From contig CAMLSH010000204.1 in assembly GCA_946482625.1 (NCBI GenBank), positions 1 through 7,026 of the forward strand: a DNA stretch of 7,026 nucleotides. Direction: 5' to 3'. Below, in pieces: positions 6,749-7,026 of this stretch. The stretch's first letter is position 1; each line of letters opens with the position of its first letter. Position numbers and translations under genes: made by a program. This DNA comes from an uncultured Opitutaceae bacterium. GTDB lineage: Bacteria; Verrucomicrobiota; Verrucomicrobiae; Opitutales; Opitutaceae. The notes below the pieces were generated by a model that saw nothing but the letters and a program-made list of their open reading frames with translations, was not told the DNA's origin and did not search any database.

Positions 6749-6762
6749 TGTAAGCGTTTGGT
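6749..6762. promoter_or_regulatory. LacI-family / cre-like operator match next to the start codon
   Basis: The plus-strand sequence TGTAAGCGTTTGGT contains AAGCGTTT, an exact match to the LacI-family core AAnCGnTT. It fits the Firmicutes cre consensus TGWAARCGYTWNCW at 13 of 14 positions. The site ends four bases before the ATG at 6744, so a bound repressor would block transcription elongation or translation initiation. LacI-family regulators commonly control sugar-degradation genes. The binding protein is not in this window. Confidence 0.35.
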
Positions 6763-6895
6763 TGGATGAGGCGGGGAAAGGGTAAAGGCGCAGGCGGAAA
6801 GCGATGAAAACGTCACCGCAGGCTGGTCCATATCCGGTGACAGTGCTTGAGGGGCACGAGCGGAGATGTGCGCAGAAACATCGACATGGCAGGGT

Positions 6896-6907
6896 GGCAT
6901 CGATGCC
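6896..6907. repeat. 12-bp perfect palindrome
   Basis: GGCATCGATGCC is fully self-complementary and lies about 150 bp upstream of the glycoside hydrolase start. It may be an operator for a dimeric regulator. A 12-bp palindrome can also arise by chance in GC-rich DNA. Confidence 0.3.
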
Positions 6908-6933
6908 GTGAGGTAATGGTGGGGTATCGGGGT

Positions 6934-6958
6934 GGGGTGTTTCCCAAAATAACACCCC
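6934..6958. repeat. 25-bp inverted repeat (8-bp arms) upstream of the glycoside hydrolase gene
   Basis: GGGGTGTT and AACACCCC are exact reverse complements around the nine-base A/T-rich spacer TCCCAAAAT. No T-run follows on either strand, so a terminator is unlikely. The A/T-rich centre stands out in a GC-rich region and could be part of a promoter or a regulator site. Confidence 0.45.
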
Positions 6959-6998
6959 GACGAAGGCCCGTCTCTCCCTCGATTGAGTGAATCCTCGC

Positions 6999-7016
6999 GT
7001 GCCTCCCGAGAGGCAC
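6999..7016. terminator. Terminator-like hairpin at the right edge
   Basis: GTGCCTC and GAGGCAC form a seven-pair stem with a four-base loop (CCGA on plus, TCGG on minus). On the plus strand CCTTTCC follows, a weak T-run; on the minus strand AAAGG precedes it. It may mark the end of a gene lying beyond the right edge. Its direction cannot be decided from this window. Confidence 0.4.
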
Positions 7017-7026
7017 CCTTTCCAGT

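Larger units (their letters stand above)
6745..7026 (-). promoter_or_regulatory. Upstream region of the glycoside hydrolase gene
   Basis: These 282 bases precede the start codon and appear noncoding; the reading frame stays open to 6900, but that N-terminal extension looks nothing like a signal peptide. They contain a LacI/cre-like site (6749-6762), a 12-bp palindrome (6896-6907), a 25-bp inverted repeat with an A/T-rich spacer (6934-6958) and an edge hairpin (6999-7016). There is no Shine-Dalgarno sequence; ACAACCC directly precedes the ATG. I could not place a convincing -35/-10 pair. Confidence 0.5.

Noticed and set aside
6745..6900. An N-terminal extension of the glycosidase starting at 6900
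   Set aside because: The extra 52 residues would put the hydrophobic signal core about 80 residues in, and they overlap the putative operator region. The ATG at 6744 gives a normal export signal.

Overview
The window is GC-rich bacterial DNA carrying two large secreted carbohydrate-active enzyme genes. Both lie on the minus strand and are separated by about 1.26 kb without a convincing gene. Modular secreted enzymes with lectin, LamG and jelly-roll appendages, a PL6 lyase, no SusC/SusD pair, and starts without a Shine-Dalgarno sequence together suggest a polysaccharide-degrading Verrucomicrobiota-type bacterium, perhaps Opitutales-like. That assignment is inference; no taxonomic marker is present.

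Reading along the minus strand, from right to left: positions 7026-6745 are the upstream region of the first gene. It holds a terminator-like hairpin near the window edge, two inverted repeats, and a LacI-family/cre-like operator match just before the start codon. Positions 6744-3205 encode a 1179-residue exported multidomain protein. Its N-terminal part looks like a clan GH-A (TIM-barrel) glycoside hydrolase with an N-E-P motif. It is followed by a ricin-type beta-trefoil, a fibronectin III domain, a LamG domain, a jelly-roll domain and a C-terminal Ig-like 'NHKM' domain. A probable rho-independent terminator follows its stop codon.

Positions 3204-1946 are a long intergenic stretch. It holds many palindromes, a set of four strong consecutive hairpins (2971-3144) that could be a structured RNA, and short purine-rich 10-11 bp tandem repeats. 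None of the short ORFs there resembles a known family. Positions 1945-1 hold the 5' 648 codons of a second gene, a secreted PL6-family polysaccharide lyase (alginate lyase/chondroitinase B type). It has an intact catalytic Glu/Lys/Arg set and a C-terminal carbohydrate-binding-like domain, and it runs off the left edge.

The two enzymes plausibly work outside the cell or in the periplasm on anionic or algal-type polysaccharides. The lyase would cleave uronic-acid chains and the glycosidase another glycan in the same biomass. The catalytic family of the large enzyme and the nature of the hairpin-rich gap are the least explained parts. I found no CRISPR array, tRNA, rRNA, transposase or phage gene.
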